From Acanthacorydalis orientalis (lineage: Eukaryota; Arthropoda; Insecta; Megaloptera; Corydalidae): a stretch of 64,000 nt of DNA. The translations under genes and the position numbers were made by a program. Under the pieces are notes generated by a model that was given only the letters and a program-made list of their open reading frames with translations, was not told the DNA's origin and ran no database searches. The DNA lies in assembly GCA_034766995.1 (NCBI GenBank), contig CM068321.1, forward strand, positions 12,875,026 to 12,939,025, written 5' to 3'. Below are positions 1 to 11,777 of this stretch, one piece after another. Numbering within the stretch: the stretch's first letter is position 1; every line of letters begins with the position of its first letter.

Positions 1-149
1 TATGTTGAGAAATAAAATCGACTTTTTCCAAAAAACGCTGTTTAACTTTCTTGTTTACCAAACTTATCAAACGACCCTCGTATATCTCGCACACATGTAT
101 GTATGTATAAGGTAAATATAAATAAAAATGATGGACTTATAAAAATAAG

Positions 150-153
<4 letters not shown>

Positions 154-202
<49 letters not shown>
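154..202. repeat. (TA)n microsatellite
   Basis: Almost pure TA dinucleotides, about 49 bp, read directly from the sequence. Confidence 0.97.
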
Positions 203-206
<4 letters not shown>

Positions 207-904
207 CCAAATGGAAAGCTCATTTTGCGAGTATAGATGCCATTATGCTACAATAGTATATTTTTAATGTGGAGATGTGCAGCTACTGCAGTGCGTGATT
301 ATCAATCATTGACAATCATTATGATCACGTATTACAGTTAACGCACAACCATATCACTGCCATAAAACCACATCAATGTATTAATAGCATATCATCAATA
401 TGTACATTAAAGAATGGAATACATTTCATATATCATCTACATTGTTTTTTTATATTAATATTAAATAATAATCGTTTCTGTACAAATAAAAATATTAATA
501 TTAATAGAAATACATATTTGTTAAATATGGTATGTAAGTACCTTATATAAATTATGTTTGAAGTATGAAAATTATTTAAAAAATACACATTAAATATAAT
601 GTATAGTTCAGAATTTTTAATAAGGAAACAAGTTTTTATTTGAGTTTACGTTTATCATAGAGTTTATAGCAAGTAATTAGTTATATAAAATATTTAATGT
701 AAATAACATATTTTTTCTGTGTTGAGTGTCTATAACTTCATATTTTAAAACAAATATTTATAGATTTACTAAGTAATTATGAATGATGGAATATATTTCA
801 ATTGTTATTTATATTATAACTTTTTTTAAAAAAGAAACTTAATATTATTATTATTATTAAAAGTAAGTCAAAATATATATTTTTATTATATGTTAATATT
901 TTTA

Positions 905-1010
905 CACTAATAACACCAGAATCAAGACCGCCAGATGGATGAAAATTTTATATTTATTTATAATAATCTGAAGATGTGTACCATAATTCGAAAGGATCTG
1001 TACTAGACTC
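905..1010. repeat. possible degenerate FB-2 fragment
   Basis: It contains CTGAAGATG followed by GTACC and, upstream, CAAGACCGCCAG, which resemble the inner and outer parts of the FB-2 copies at 53210-53391 and 45852-46014. Only short blocks match, so chance similarity is possible. Confidence 0.22.
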
Positions 1011-1264
1011 ATTGTAGTTTAATTCAGCTTTTATAACTTCATTACTTCACAGATATAACAATTGTTGGACTTCAATTTTCAAATAGATACAAATAAAAAG
1101 AAATATGTGTACAATGCAATGAACATTTCTATTCGTGACACTTTTATTTTTCTTTTTTATTTCAAATATAAAATATAACTTAAAATGTTTCAAATATATG
1201 ATGTTTTTTGTATTTTATTTTTTAATTTTCAACATTAATTATCAAGAAACTTTGAAAACTTCAA

Positions 1265-1269
<5 letters not shown>

Positions 1270-1311
<42 letters not shown>

Positions 1312-1342
1312 ATATATATATATGTATGTATATATATATATA

Positions 1343-1423
<81 letters not shown>

Positions 1424-1424
1424 G

Positions 1425-1455
<31 letters not shown>

Positions 1456-1466
1456 GTATATGTATG

Positions 1467-1516
<50 letters not shown>
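1270..1516. repeat. Compound (TA)n/(TATG)n microsatellite
   Basis: About 245 bp of TA repeats interrupted by regularly scattered TG steps (TATG, TGTGTG). Every frame on both strands translates to Ile/Tyr strings, which explains the long open frames here; they are not genes. Confidence 0.97.
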
Positions 1517-1519
<3 letters not shown>

Positions 1520-1959
1520 GACGGACACATGAGTACAAAAATTAAATTTTCAGATACTTTGTATAGATATTGTCTTAAAAATTGAAAAAAGTGTTTATGT
1601 AGATACTATTTTATTCAGATACTGTTTATTCAATATATTATTAAATAGCTATAAAGAATTATTATAAGAAGAATTTAAATCGATTTAGAAAAATAGGCAA
1701 TGCCTTGTATATTTTGTGGCTACTAATATAAAGTAAATATTTCAGTCATCTAGGTTTGCTTTTGGATGGGTAAGTACTACGAAGACAGACAGATATGCTT
1801 TTTTATTTATAACTTTTATTCCAAAATATTAGACTTCATATATTTACGACAAAAAAGGGCATATTAGCAAAAAATATTCATGTAACACTGTTAGTTGCAT
1901 AAAGTAGAACAGCCAAGTTGATAATAGTTATTATAAAATTATTTTGGTGAAAGGTGACT

Positions 1960-1966
<7 letters not shown>

Positions 1967-2006
<40 letters not shown>
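1967..2006. repeat. (TA)n microsatellite
   Basis: About 40 bp of uninterrupted TA. Confidence 0.96.
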
Positions 2007-2007
<1 letters not shown>

Positions 2008-2324
2008 TCGTATATATACAGAAACACACAAAAGTATATATAAAATGTGTGTATATATTTAATATAATAGAAGTTAGCATATACTTGCAATGGTAAAAAG
2101 AACTGTAGAATATAAAACTGATTTGTAAATCTGTTGTGCGATCTTTTTTAAATAAGATGAAAGTTTTTTTTCATATATAACGAGACAAGACTTTTAAACT
2201 CAATAAAGGTTTATGTCTATACGATAATATATCACCGATGTTATCCACATAGGCACTTGAAGATGTTTTACGAGAATAATGTTATTTGTGTCTATACACA
2301 TATATATATTCATTTATGTATGTG

Positions 2325-2330
2325 GAGATA

Positions 2331-2378
<48 letters not shown>
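2325..2378. repeat. (TA)n microsatellite
   Basis: TA repeat with one TG interruption near its start. Confidence 0.95.
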
Positions 2379-2379
<1 letters not shown>

Positions 2380-2649
2380 CTTATTTAAAAAAAAATACTT
2401 TCATACCACAATTATATTTACTTTCATATCTTTAACATTTATTTTCTTTCTCTTTATTATTTTTTATTTATTAACAATTCATATATTATTAATATATTCA
2501 TGATAGCTCTATGACGATAATTATAAATATTAAATTTATTAATAGAAACCAATTTATATATTTGTACACAAATCGTTCAAATTCGTTGTTGTTATTTAAA
2601 AAAAAAATAATATTTCAAAAATTGTAAAATAACCTTACAGTTCTGAAAA

Positions 2650-2870
2650 TGGGACTACATTCATTTTTAGAATTTTTTTTTCATCTCACAGAATCTAGAT
2701 TTTTCTATAACTTGGAGCTATGAAGATGAGCTATGACTTCACCATCGAAACGTGTATATACTAATAATTAAAAATGAACATTAATGATTTATAAAACATT
2801 TTCGAACAGCAAAAGTTTTGTGGTTTGTGGAATGTAAAAAGAATATATTTGTGAAAATGTAAAATAAAAC
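2650..2870. mobile_element. FB-1 foldback element, copy A
   Basis: The left arm (about 2655-2690, with a CATTCATTTTTAGAA-like block) is the reverse complement of the right arm (about 2790-2865), which carries TTTTGTGGTTTGTGGAATG. Between them is GATGAAGATG-like DNA followed by CCATCGAAAC, as in the other FB-1 copies. There is no coding potential. The left arm is shortened relative to copy I at 38 kb. Confidence 0.55.
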
Positions 2871-3355
2871 TATAATAAATAGTTTTCCAGTTTTATTGTA
2901 AAGATCATTATTATAGGTCATAATTTAATACTTGTTCCACGTTACCAACAATAGTTCAGCTAATGAACTTTAAATCATTTTTTTAATTTATCTTTATATC
3001 CTAACACATTTTTCGACACTCAAAATGTGATCACCAGTTAATAATCTTAAGAAGTTTTACAAAAATGTCAAGCTGCATTTCAAGGAGGAAAACGAAGATG
3101 ATAACACAACACCGATAAATATACAATATTTATAAAAAAATACGTCTTAATTTTTTTAAAAAAAATGTAGAGATCATAACAAATTCATTTAAAATAAAAG
3201 ATACTAACAAGATATAAAGAAGGTCAAAAATACGATAGTAACTCATTTTCTAAAAGAATAGTTTGTGACATTCAAAGAAAAGCTGAATATATCACTTTTT
3301 TAAAACAGGATCGATTTTTGTTAATTTGAAAACGTAAAAATATCTTTACTATACT

Positions 3356-3374
3356 TGTATGTATGTATATATAT

Positions 3375-3429
<55 letters not shown>
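3356..3429. repeat. (TA)n microsatellite with CATA interruptions
   Basis: TA tract with TACATACATA interruptions, read directly. Confidence 0.95.
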
Positions 3430-4085
3430 AATAATACAAAGAGCGAATAAATATACACTCTTTCAAGAAATATAAGATTTTTATCGTAAATAAAAGGATA
3501 ATATAAAATGTCATATGTATGTATGTTTATGCATGTGTGTGTATATATAAAATCAATATTACTAACCGTATAATAACTTCTAGCTATAAGTCATGTTAAA
3601 ATATAGTACTATAAATTAATAACAGACTTTGTGTGACATGCGGAATGTACACATGTAGACTTGTATGTGATGTGTTATACCTAGTGGTATAAATTCCACA
3701 ACTAAAAATTATTTTCCTTGTCAAAAATGTCATTCGAACAATGATTCCTTTTTGCCGATATACATATATACATATACATGTTTATATATATATATATATA
3801 AACCAGTCCGAGTTTAAAAAAGATAATTATAAAGATTGAAGAATAAATTGATAGATATTTTTTTAATAATTTTTTTTTATTCTTTTTTATAATCATGTCT
3901 TTAGTCGATCAAGAATCTTGACATTATTCATTTATATCCAATTTAACTAAAGTATATGGAATAAAAAATATTTGAAATTTCAAACCGTCTTCGTATGATA
4001 TTTTTAACATGAAGTGACGTGAAGAATAACGACTGACAAAGATTGACATGAAGTCAGAGGATATTTGTATCTTGTAAATATGCGG

Positions 4086-4086
<1 letters not shown>

Positions 4087-4131
<45 letters not shown>
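4087..4131. repeat. (TA)n microsatellite
   Basis: About 45 bp of TA. Confidence 0.96.
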
Positions 4132-4136
<5 letters not shown>

Positions 4137-4860
4137 TAACAAATTAAATTATATATTTTTTGAATTCATGAATTAAATATCGTTTTACTTAATTCAATTC
4201 AAATTATTATCTAGAGAAATGTCTAAACTTTTAAAAACTTTTTTTGTAAGTACATCTGATTAAAAATAGATTTTCTTTTTTATATTTTTTCAACATAATT
4301 TATTTTAAAACATTCTGTTTTAATATTCATAAATTCATTTCTTTTGACAAATATAAATATACACAAAATACTGACAAAAATACATTATATTATTTTCAGT
4401 GATAATAATAAATATTTATTATTAAACAGAAATTATTTATTAATATTTTGGCAAGCTGTAATATTACTTTCATTAAACAACTAATTATGTTAGATCACTT
4501 TCAAATCATACAATTAATAATTCATATGAGCGAATTTATATTTACACAGATTCTGTTTTTTACGTCTGCCTAAGTGTGGGACCTCTATTTCACAAATAAT
4601 GATGCGAAACATTTTGGAATATTAATTATTAGTTTATGAATAAAGCAAAAGCTGAATATTTAGGGTGAATAATATTAGTGTGATGTGTGAATGTATTAGT
4701 GTGAAAAATTTTTGACTAACGAAATAGTTCCAAAATTTGAATTTAATGGTAATTAATTGTTGTGATGTTTATGTAATTAACCTATTAGACTTATTTTATT
4801 AATATTCTACAAATATTAAGTATTTGTTATGTTTTATCTGATTTTTAATTGAATATTATA

Positions 4861-4934
4861 ATTCAATCTATTGATACATTTAAGCATACTCGTATATACA
4901 TTAAAGCATATTCAATCTATTGATACATTAAGCA
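4861..4934. repeat. Short tandem duplication beside mariner relic
   Basis: ATTCAATCTATTGATACATT occurs at 4861-4880 and again at 4910-4929, an offset of 49 bp. The second copy runs straight into the truncated end of the mariner relic at 4932. This may mark the breakpoint of the deletion that removed the rest of the element. Confidence 0.8.
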
Positions 4935-5171
4935 CCCGTTTTGAAATCATACAAAAAATGTTCTTATTTGCTTCTTTTCCATTTTTAATTCAATAACTCA
5001 ATTTGAAGCAAAATTAATAATAAAACCAAAGTCGATATTACCGAAATACAAACCGAAAAATGCACTTTAAAATGATATTAACATGAACACGATGAAATGA
5101 CACTTTCATTGAAAAAAATAAGGTTAAAATTCAGAAAACAAAAATTGCAATATTTTCCTAGACGAAATTAA
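4932..5171 (-). mobile_element. mariner 5'-end relic
   Basis: On the minus strand this aligns along its length with the 5' part of the mariner copy at 35173-35719: a degraded terminal repeat near 5150-5171, about 170 bp of leader, then a transposase start. The ATG is at 4982-4980 and reads MEKKQIR, the usual kind of mariner N terminus. After a one-base frame disturbance a YDFKTGA-like block follows and homology stops at 4932. The rest of the element is missing. It is non-functional. Family assignment rests on similarity to the better preserved copy. Confidence 0.72.
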
Positions 5172-5830
5172 ATTGAATATAGAAAATGTAATTGATTTAC
5201 CCTAATTAAGAAGCTTTTTAAGCACAATATTACTTAAAAATTGTAACTTTTTAAAATGATTATATCTTATCCTTCAGAGAACAAAAAAAATATACAATTA
5301 CATAATTTTGAACGATTCATCTTTAGTTCTCAATAGAAGTAATACGTGCTAATTAATTTTTTAAGTATTATTTAGTGCTTCCTATTTTTGTTAATAAGTA
5401 CGAATTAATGAGTACTCGTATATAGTATTTATATCACTTATTGAAGACAAAAGCATATTTTTAAAAGTAATGAAAATAAGAAATAAAAATTAATATGATA
5501 ACACTGTTTTTTTTCATTTTAACAGTTCGTTATTCCATTTTTTAAATACAACATTCGCATACAAATTATTGTCAGGAACGTAAACGCATACATATCCTAC
5601 CTCAGTTATTAATGAGAAAGTTTAAAACTGTTAGATTAAACATAATTAAAGAATAAAAAAGTTTAAAAGGAAATTAAAAGTTACTGAAGTTTAAGAAACA
5701 CTTGTATGTCATTACAGTTTAAACTAAAAATAATTACACAAAGATTATTGTGTAGTAATTACTGATTTCATACTTGTAATGTTTGTATTACTAGAGCATG
5801 TTACACTAACCTAGTTCATCTTCAACATAG

Positions 5831-5905
5831 TTTGCTTATCACAAAATATTTACGTTGAAAACCTCTTCACTCAGCGACATTATCAACAGAGTTCAGAACG
5901 CAAGG
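5831..5905 (+). other. Candidate orphan exon, unrecognised
   Basis: A 75-nt block is open in one frame (25 codons). An acceptor-like CTTCAACATAG precedes it and an AGG|GTAGTC donor-like sequence follows it. The translation is mixed and hydrophilic (it includes SLSDIINRVQNAR) and unlike the surrounding low-complexity translations. No family was recognised and the frame stays open downstream. Chance open frames of this size are frequent in such DNA, so this is only a pointer. Confidence 0.12.
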
Positions 5906-6477
5906 GTAGTCATTAGTATTAGAGTAGACAACGCTCTAAAATACTCAAGATTAATTAATATTAATATCACTTTGTATAATATTTTTATTTTTTTAACTCG
6001 TATATTTTTGTATTTTAATAATTTTTTATGCATTTTATATCAATTAAATATGAAAATATAAAGTATATAATAGCGATTTTTTATCATTTACAAAAATGAA
6101 AGAAAACGAAAATGATTGAAGTGAATAATAGAATTTGATGAGTTTTAGACACACTGACATTTTATAATACATACTGAACACATTTTTTCTTATATTCACA
6201 TTAATAATTTAAATCTAAACTACGATATTTACAAAAATATTAAACTATATGTCGTGATATAATTTATTATATACAATACTAACGAATTATAAAAAAAAAC
6301 TGTTGAAATATATCCATAAATTCAAAAAATGTGGAAAATGCTAAACTAAATTACCACTTTGTTCTAAAATAACTTGTAATAAATAACAACCACTTCACTG
6401 AAATAACAAGAATAATTTCTTTTTTAAGTTTTAAAGTATAAGATTTTAAAAATGGGAAATGGCACATTGGAAACTAG

Positions 6478-6510
6478 ATATATATGTATATATATATATA
6501 TATATATACA
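6478..6510. repeat. (TA)n microsatellite
   Basis: About 33 bp of TA with one TG step. Confidence 0.93.
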
Positions 6511-6755
6511 TTAAACGTCTATGTTTATTTGACGACATAAAGTAAAAAAATATTTTTACAATAAATCTGAAATGAATATTTTTTTATTTTAATATTAACT
6601 CCTATAGAATAAATCATGTTGCAGAGTTTATAAAATATTTTCTTTTACTAAAACGTCCCTTTCATCCATTGGCAAAGTTCCAAGTTGTAATATCTTTCTT
6701 TTGAAAATATCTTATTGTAAATTTTGAATAAAGTGTAATATTGTAATCAATAACT

Positions 6756-6780
6756 ATATATATATATATATATATATATT
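6756..6780. repeat. (TA)n microsatellite
   Basis: About 25 bp of TA. Confidence 0.93.
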
Positions 6781-7216
6781 TAATACCGTTCTTTTATTTG
6801 GTATCTGAAAAACATGTTGGCTTAGAAAGGCAATACCTTTTAAAACGTATTTTACTTTATGTTTATAGCGTTCATTAATTAATTTTTATTTTATATTAAT
6901 TACTGATGTATATAATATAGTATATACTTATATTAAGTATTTTATACTTGGTATAATATTAAAGTTTTAAACTGATTATACAAGTTTCAAGTGATTTATC
7001 ATGCCATGTTTAAAAAATGCGCCAAACTAATCTGCTTAAAAATAGTTCTGTGTATCAAAACGAAGAATTATTACTTATTCTGTTTTATATGTAAAATAAT
7101 ACAGTTGTATGATAAGAAAATGCTTTCTTATAATTTTATACAAAGATTCTTATAAAAGTTATAAGTTGAAAAAACAGTTTATACGCTGTATTAATACCTG
7201 ACGGTACAAAACATGT

Positions 7217-7382
7217 AAAAGGAATTAGGTGTTACAAACATACTTGTACTAGAGGTTGAGAATTTTTCGCATGCGCATACAAATCAATTTCTGTCTTCTA
7301 TTCTGCAGACATTCACAAAGAGTTATCTTTATTGTCCTTTTCTGCTGACCCACATACACAGAGTATATTGCGTGGAAGCGTA
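7217..7382 (+). other. GC-richer open patch with NRF1-like palindrome
   Basis: This is one of the least AT-rich stretches of the window. One plus-strand frame is open for about 55 codons, to a TAA at 7380-7382. Inside it, TTTCTGTCTTCTATTCTGCAG ending at 7308 is a good acceptor-like site. A possible exon would run 7309-7379 before a GTAAAA donor-like site. CGCATGCGCAT at 7268-7278 resembles the NRF1 consensus. No protein family recognised; it could equally be a promoter or enhancer patch. Confidence 0.15.
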
Positions 7383-9263
7383 AAATTCTTCACATTTCAT
7401 GATTTATTCATTGCGAGCATGGGACATTCTTATACTCATTGCCGCGGCTTCTTGTATTAAATCGCAGTAAATTCACAGTTATGTTTTACGTGAAAAAGTC
7501 ATTAGCTGTACATAATATTCGAAACAATGTATTTATTCACGTTTCGTATACAAACTTCATTAGCACGTTTTTTATTGTTTATAATATTTACATTTTTAAT
7601 AATAAATAAATGTTTCTTTTATGTTAAACAATATACATATTTGTCAAATAATGACTGGAAAATGAAAAATTAACACCACATTAATTAATTTGTTATACAT
7701 GTAAATTTAATTTTAAAAACTTGAGCAATAATATCAGTCCTAATAAAAAATTAGACGTATGAATTTCTATTATATTTTATACACATTTTTTCCATCATTT
7801 CCACATTTTTCAAAAAAATAAAATTTCTGTACTTAATATAAAGCATTGTATGTAAATATCATTCATTTCTATTGTATTTTTATTAAAATTTTACATTCAA
7901 ATTTGATTTAATCACTAACAATGTTTTCAGAATTAATTTTAAAAAACTATGTATGAAAATCGCATTAAAAAATTAAAAGTGAATCTGAAATTATTACATT
8001 TTTTTAAAAATTGATTCTCTTTTTGAAATTATTTATATATATATATGTTTATAATTTTAAAAAATGTCATATAATATCAGTAAATACAATTAGTTTTTAC
8101 GACTATTTAATAAGATAGTGTAACAGAACGCGTTGTATTAATAAATGGTTTGCTAAGTTTAAATTTGTATTTGCAAAGCAAAAACAATACTGACAAAAAT
8201 ATGAAAATAAAAACCTATGCGAAGTCTATTATGTGACAAAGTTTTACAATTAAAAAAACTAGCATTTTTAATGACCAAAAAATAGTAATGATAAGTAGTT
8301 AGAAAGTTGTGAGGATTCGTGTAAATTTTATGCGGACCTTATGAAAATCTAAACATCTCCTTAGCATCTATGAAGCTCAGCTTGAAAATTCTCTAGGATT
8401 GAAGTGTCAAGTTGGCCGTTCAGTAGCTATTGGATGACCATCTTAAAATTTTAGACAGTGTTGTTTGTCCGAATTGATACAAAAACGTACAAATAATCAA
8501 TTACATTGAAATAAATTGAAGGTGGAGTTCACAGGACGCGTGTACATTTGTCTGTTTTCAAACAAAAAAGTTACGGAGTGTGAACTTATCCCATTCTGTT
8601 ACGATTCTCTATACAACTCACAAATTATAAACGTTGTTGAAATAGTTACTAAGGATAATAAATATTTAATGATTTTAGTATCTCAGAAATAACATGTTTG
8701 GAGCATGTATTATATGTATTATAAAGTATTATAAAAAATATAATATAAATGTATTATAAAAAATTACTATATAAAAAATATTGAAATGCAATTATTTGCG
8801 TGTATATGTATATAATTTTTATTATTTAATTTATATATCTTATAAATAAAACAGCAAAATTAACCTAATACCAAACTTACAAAATTAATGAAAGCTATTA
8901 TGTACCAATTATGCAAAAATATTATCAAGTGGATTAAAAATGATACAATTTTCTTAAAAAAGTTATTTTTAATGTCAAATACTATATATTTGGTAAGGTA
9001 AACAATTACTGCAAAATTTGAGGAAGGAAAAAGTTAACAATTTAACTGAAATTAGTGAGAAAATGATACAATTACTTCCCTAAAAAAATACAATCACTTA
9101 CTCAATCTACGTCTTGCAAAAGGTGCCTATATGGAAATTTATTTATCTTTTTGATTTGAAAAAAAATATTTTTCGATATATCTAAAAGTGTATGTTGAAT
9201 ACTACATTATGGATAATATGTACCAATTTTGTATTTTATAAAAAAATGTTCACTATATTATAT

Positions 9264-9269
<6 letters not shown>

Positions 9270-9336
<67 letters not shown>
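9270..9336. repeat. (TA)n(GA)n compound microsatellite
   Basis: About 28 bp of TA is followed directly by about 40 bp of GA repeats. Confidence 0.96.
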
Positions 9337-9337
<1 letters not shown>

Positions 9338-9738
9338 TATATATACAGAAAGACAGAGATGTAATATATATCAAAAACATATTACATATTTCTATAATCT
9401 TATATAAAGACTGAAGAATGTAAAATAAAGACATGAGAGAGTTCATCAATACGTACAATGTTGAGTTGAAGTTTGTATTTTAAGAGCAATGCACTGTGAG
9501 TATTTGTGTAAATTTATTCAATACTCAATATTTTGTTAATGGAAAGTCATGTATATTGTAAATGAAATAATAAACCTACTTAAATTAAGTAATGACGAAT
9601 TATTTTCATTACTAGAAATAAATGAAACATGTATAACTCTTTAAAGACTGCATCTCAAATAATCCTTTTTCAAATTTTTGCGCTATACTTGCGTACAGAT
9701 TTACAAAATATTGTAGGATTATCTGATAAACACACAAA

Positions 9739-9740
<2 letters not shown>

Positions 9741-9775
<35 letters not shown>
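9741..9775. repeat. (TA)n microsatellite
   Basis: About 35 bp of TA. Confidence 0.95.
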
Positions 9776-9778
<3 letters not shown>

Positions 9779-10574
9779 AGTATATATGTAATAATAAAAA
9801 AAATATTACATAAATATATAAATGTTTTAATTTTCACAAATAATTACTATCATTAAATGGAAAAAATCTTTTTTTCAACAATAAACAAAGTATTGAATGA
9901 AACCTTAAATATTCTAATCGTTTACAGAACAATATAGTATTATGTAGTAAGATATATGAAATTTCGAAATTAATTTTCTTTATATAACCATTGTTTCCCT
10001 ATGAGTAATTATAAAATAAAGCATCTCGAGAAGTTGTAAAAAGCATCACAAATAAAAATCGATAACGGTGGCGTGGAAACCTTATTAAGAGTTTTATCTC
10101 TTTAAAATTGCCACAGTAAAGACACCGAGAAAAATAAAAGACTATATTCAAAATTTATTTTCCTTGCTTAATCGCTCTACGTAATGTCTATATGAATAAA
10201 TAATGAAGAAATTGTGACGATAATATGTAGAAGGAAATAAATGCCAGAAACAGACGATAATTCTATGTTAAAATTGTATATATTTTATAATTAAAACTTA
10301 TTACTTTAAACCATATAAAATATTTGAATGAATAGTAATATATAATTAAATAATATATAAACATATATATTCTATTTATAAATTTTATAATAGCTGCCAA
10401 ATATTCAATTTATTAATTGGATAAAATGGAGACAATATTTTACTTGTTTATCACCAAACAATCAACAATGAGGAAAGATATAAAAGATTTGAACACAATA
10501 TTAATTTTCTATACTGTGGTTTAATTAAAGAAATGATTTCTAAAAATCAGTACAGATTATTCTACATCTTTTCA

Positions 10575-10735
10575 CTGTGTGCATAAATTTAATATTTTCA
10601 TCCAAATACACATTATAAGCAACAACCACATGATCAATAATCATTTATAAAACATTTTTTAAATAGAAAAATGTTTTGCTGATGGTGAAAGAATGAAAAA
10701 TTTATTTGTGAAATTCAGTTTCATTTTTAATAATT
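10575..10735. mobile_element. FB-1 foldback element, partial copy B
   Basis: It matches the right half of FB-1: CATCCAAATACACATTATAAG-like DNA, AATCATTTATAAAACATTTTT, then GAAAGAATGAAAAATTTATTTG and TGTGAAATTCAG at the end. The left arm is missing or degraded beyond recognition. Confidence 0.45.
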
Positions 10736-10739
10736 AAAA

Positions 10740-11360
10740 GAAGTAAAAATAAAAAAATCTTTCAAATTTTGATAAAAAAAAATATAAATTTATCCTTCTC
10801 TATAATACCATATTCACACTACATGTTTTATATTTAATGATTTAAGTCATTTTAATTCAAAAATAGAATACCGTTTACATTATCAGTATTGAAATCAACT
10901 GTGCTTCCTTTTAGTATATAGAATTATTCTTAAGTCGATAATCATGAAATTTAGACATAACTTTCATATTTTAATAGTTATTCTTTCATGTCGTTCACAT
11001 AAAATGTTGTTGATTACTAGGCCGACAATTATTAATAATTGTAATTTTATTATCACCAATTCTATTAATTCAATTTTTAATCAAATTAATTTTAACTTGA
11101 GTCGTACATTGATATATGTATTAAATATAAGTATTACATTTTAATTTTAGTACACTGTTGAAAAACATATTTCTTAACTCTACTATAGGATCATTTTTAA
11201 TAACTCTTTATTTACTAAATATTGAGGAAAACACATTTTTATTAATTTGTAGGCTCATGAAAAAAACATTCTACTCTATTCAAATTTTAGCAGTAAATGC
11301 ATTAAAAATAATTCTAATTATATGTTTTTATATCTATAATTCCTTTGATACGTTTCTGTG
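10740..11360. other. AT-rich non-coding stretch
   Basis: Nothing recognisable; open frames here are AT-driven, rich in Ile, Asn and Leu, without motifs. Confidence 0.55.
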
Positions 11361-11366
11361 TCGGTA

Positions 11367-11545
11367 TTTGTGCTTTGGGATCAGGTAAGTGTCTGTTCTC
11401 CGCTACTAGTTTCGGTACAAGTGCCATTCTTAGGTACGTGTTGAATACATCTTAGAGTTAAGAGTCTTTTACACGTAGCTGAGGATGATACTCGTGCCAA
11501 AACTAGTAGTGAAGAATATTCACATCGCGCTGATTCTGAAGACGT
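11367..11545. mobile_element. FB-2 foldback element, copy 1
   Basis: The inner arms are 38 bp each: 11403-11440 (begins CTACTAGTTTCGGTACAAGT) and 11472-11509, whose reverse complement begins CTACTAGTTTTGGCACGAGT. They match at about 30 of 38 positions around a 31-bp loop. The outer left part (GGGATCAGGTAAGTGTCTGTTC) aligns with the outer arms of the FB-2 copies at 34, 42, 46 and 53 kb. The outer right part is poorly preserved. No coding capacity. Confidence 0.62.
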
Positions 11546-11648
11546 GGACTAACAGGACAATGCATTAAAATTAATATTAAATTTAATCGACTAACTTATA
11601 GTAACAAAATTTAAAATAAACCACAATAATATAAATAGGCATCAAAAA

Positions 11649-11777
11649 ATGAAAAGCATGGCTAGTAAAGACAAGGAGATGATTGTAAAATGTATAATGG
11701 CAAAAGTTCCTAACTATTTGGAATTAAATTTTAAACAAGTGATAATACATCACGAATACAATATCGTTGCAATTTAA
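11649..11777 (+). other. Small open frame, unrecognised
   Basis: This 42-codon frame starts with ATG and ends at TAA. Its composition is unlike the AT-driven noise: it reads MASKDKEMIVK, then KVPNYLEL, then HHEYNIVAI. The frame is open upstream to 11600. No signal peptide, membrane segment or known motif is visible. It follows the FB-2 copy at 11.4 kb by about 100 bp. It may be a remnant of a mobile-element or host exon, or simply chance. Confidence 0.15.

Larger units (their letters stand above)
1..4860. other. AT-rich non-coding stretch with microsatellites
   Basis: No gene is recognised. The stretch holds (TA)n tracts, one FB-1 foldback copy near 2.65-2.87 kb and a weak FB-2-like trace near 0.9-1.0 kb. 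A short A-rich open frame at 3031-3135 has charged residues but no recognisable motif and is within chance expectation. Confidence 0.6.
5172..10570. other. AT-rich non-coding stretch
   Basis: No recognisable gene. It holds several (TA)n tracts, a (TA)n(GA)n tract and two GC-richer patches (7260-7450 and 8310-8620). Neither patch matches anything I know. The 8310-8620 patch has no inverted or tandem structure that I could see. Confidence 0.6.

Noticed and set aside
1135..1585. Long open frames in several frames on both strands, rich in Ile and Tyr
   Set aside because: They are direct translations of TA/TG repeats, which contain no stop in several frames. The same explanation covers similar frames at 19.2, 25.8, 34.6, 36.0, 54.6, 60.0 and 61.9 kb.
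3031..3135. Short open frame with acidic composition (FKEENEDDNTTP)
   Set aside because: Only 34 codons, with no Met start, splice context or motif; likely chance in A-rich DNA.
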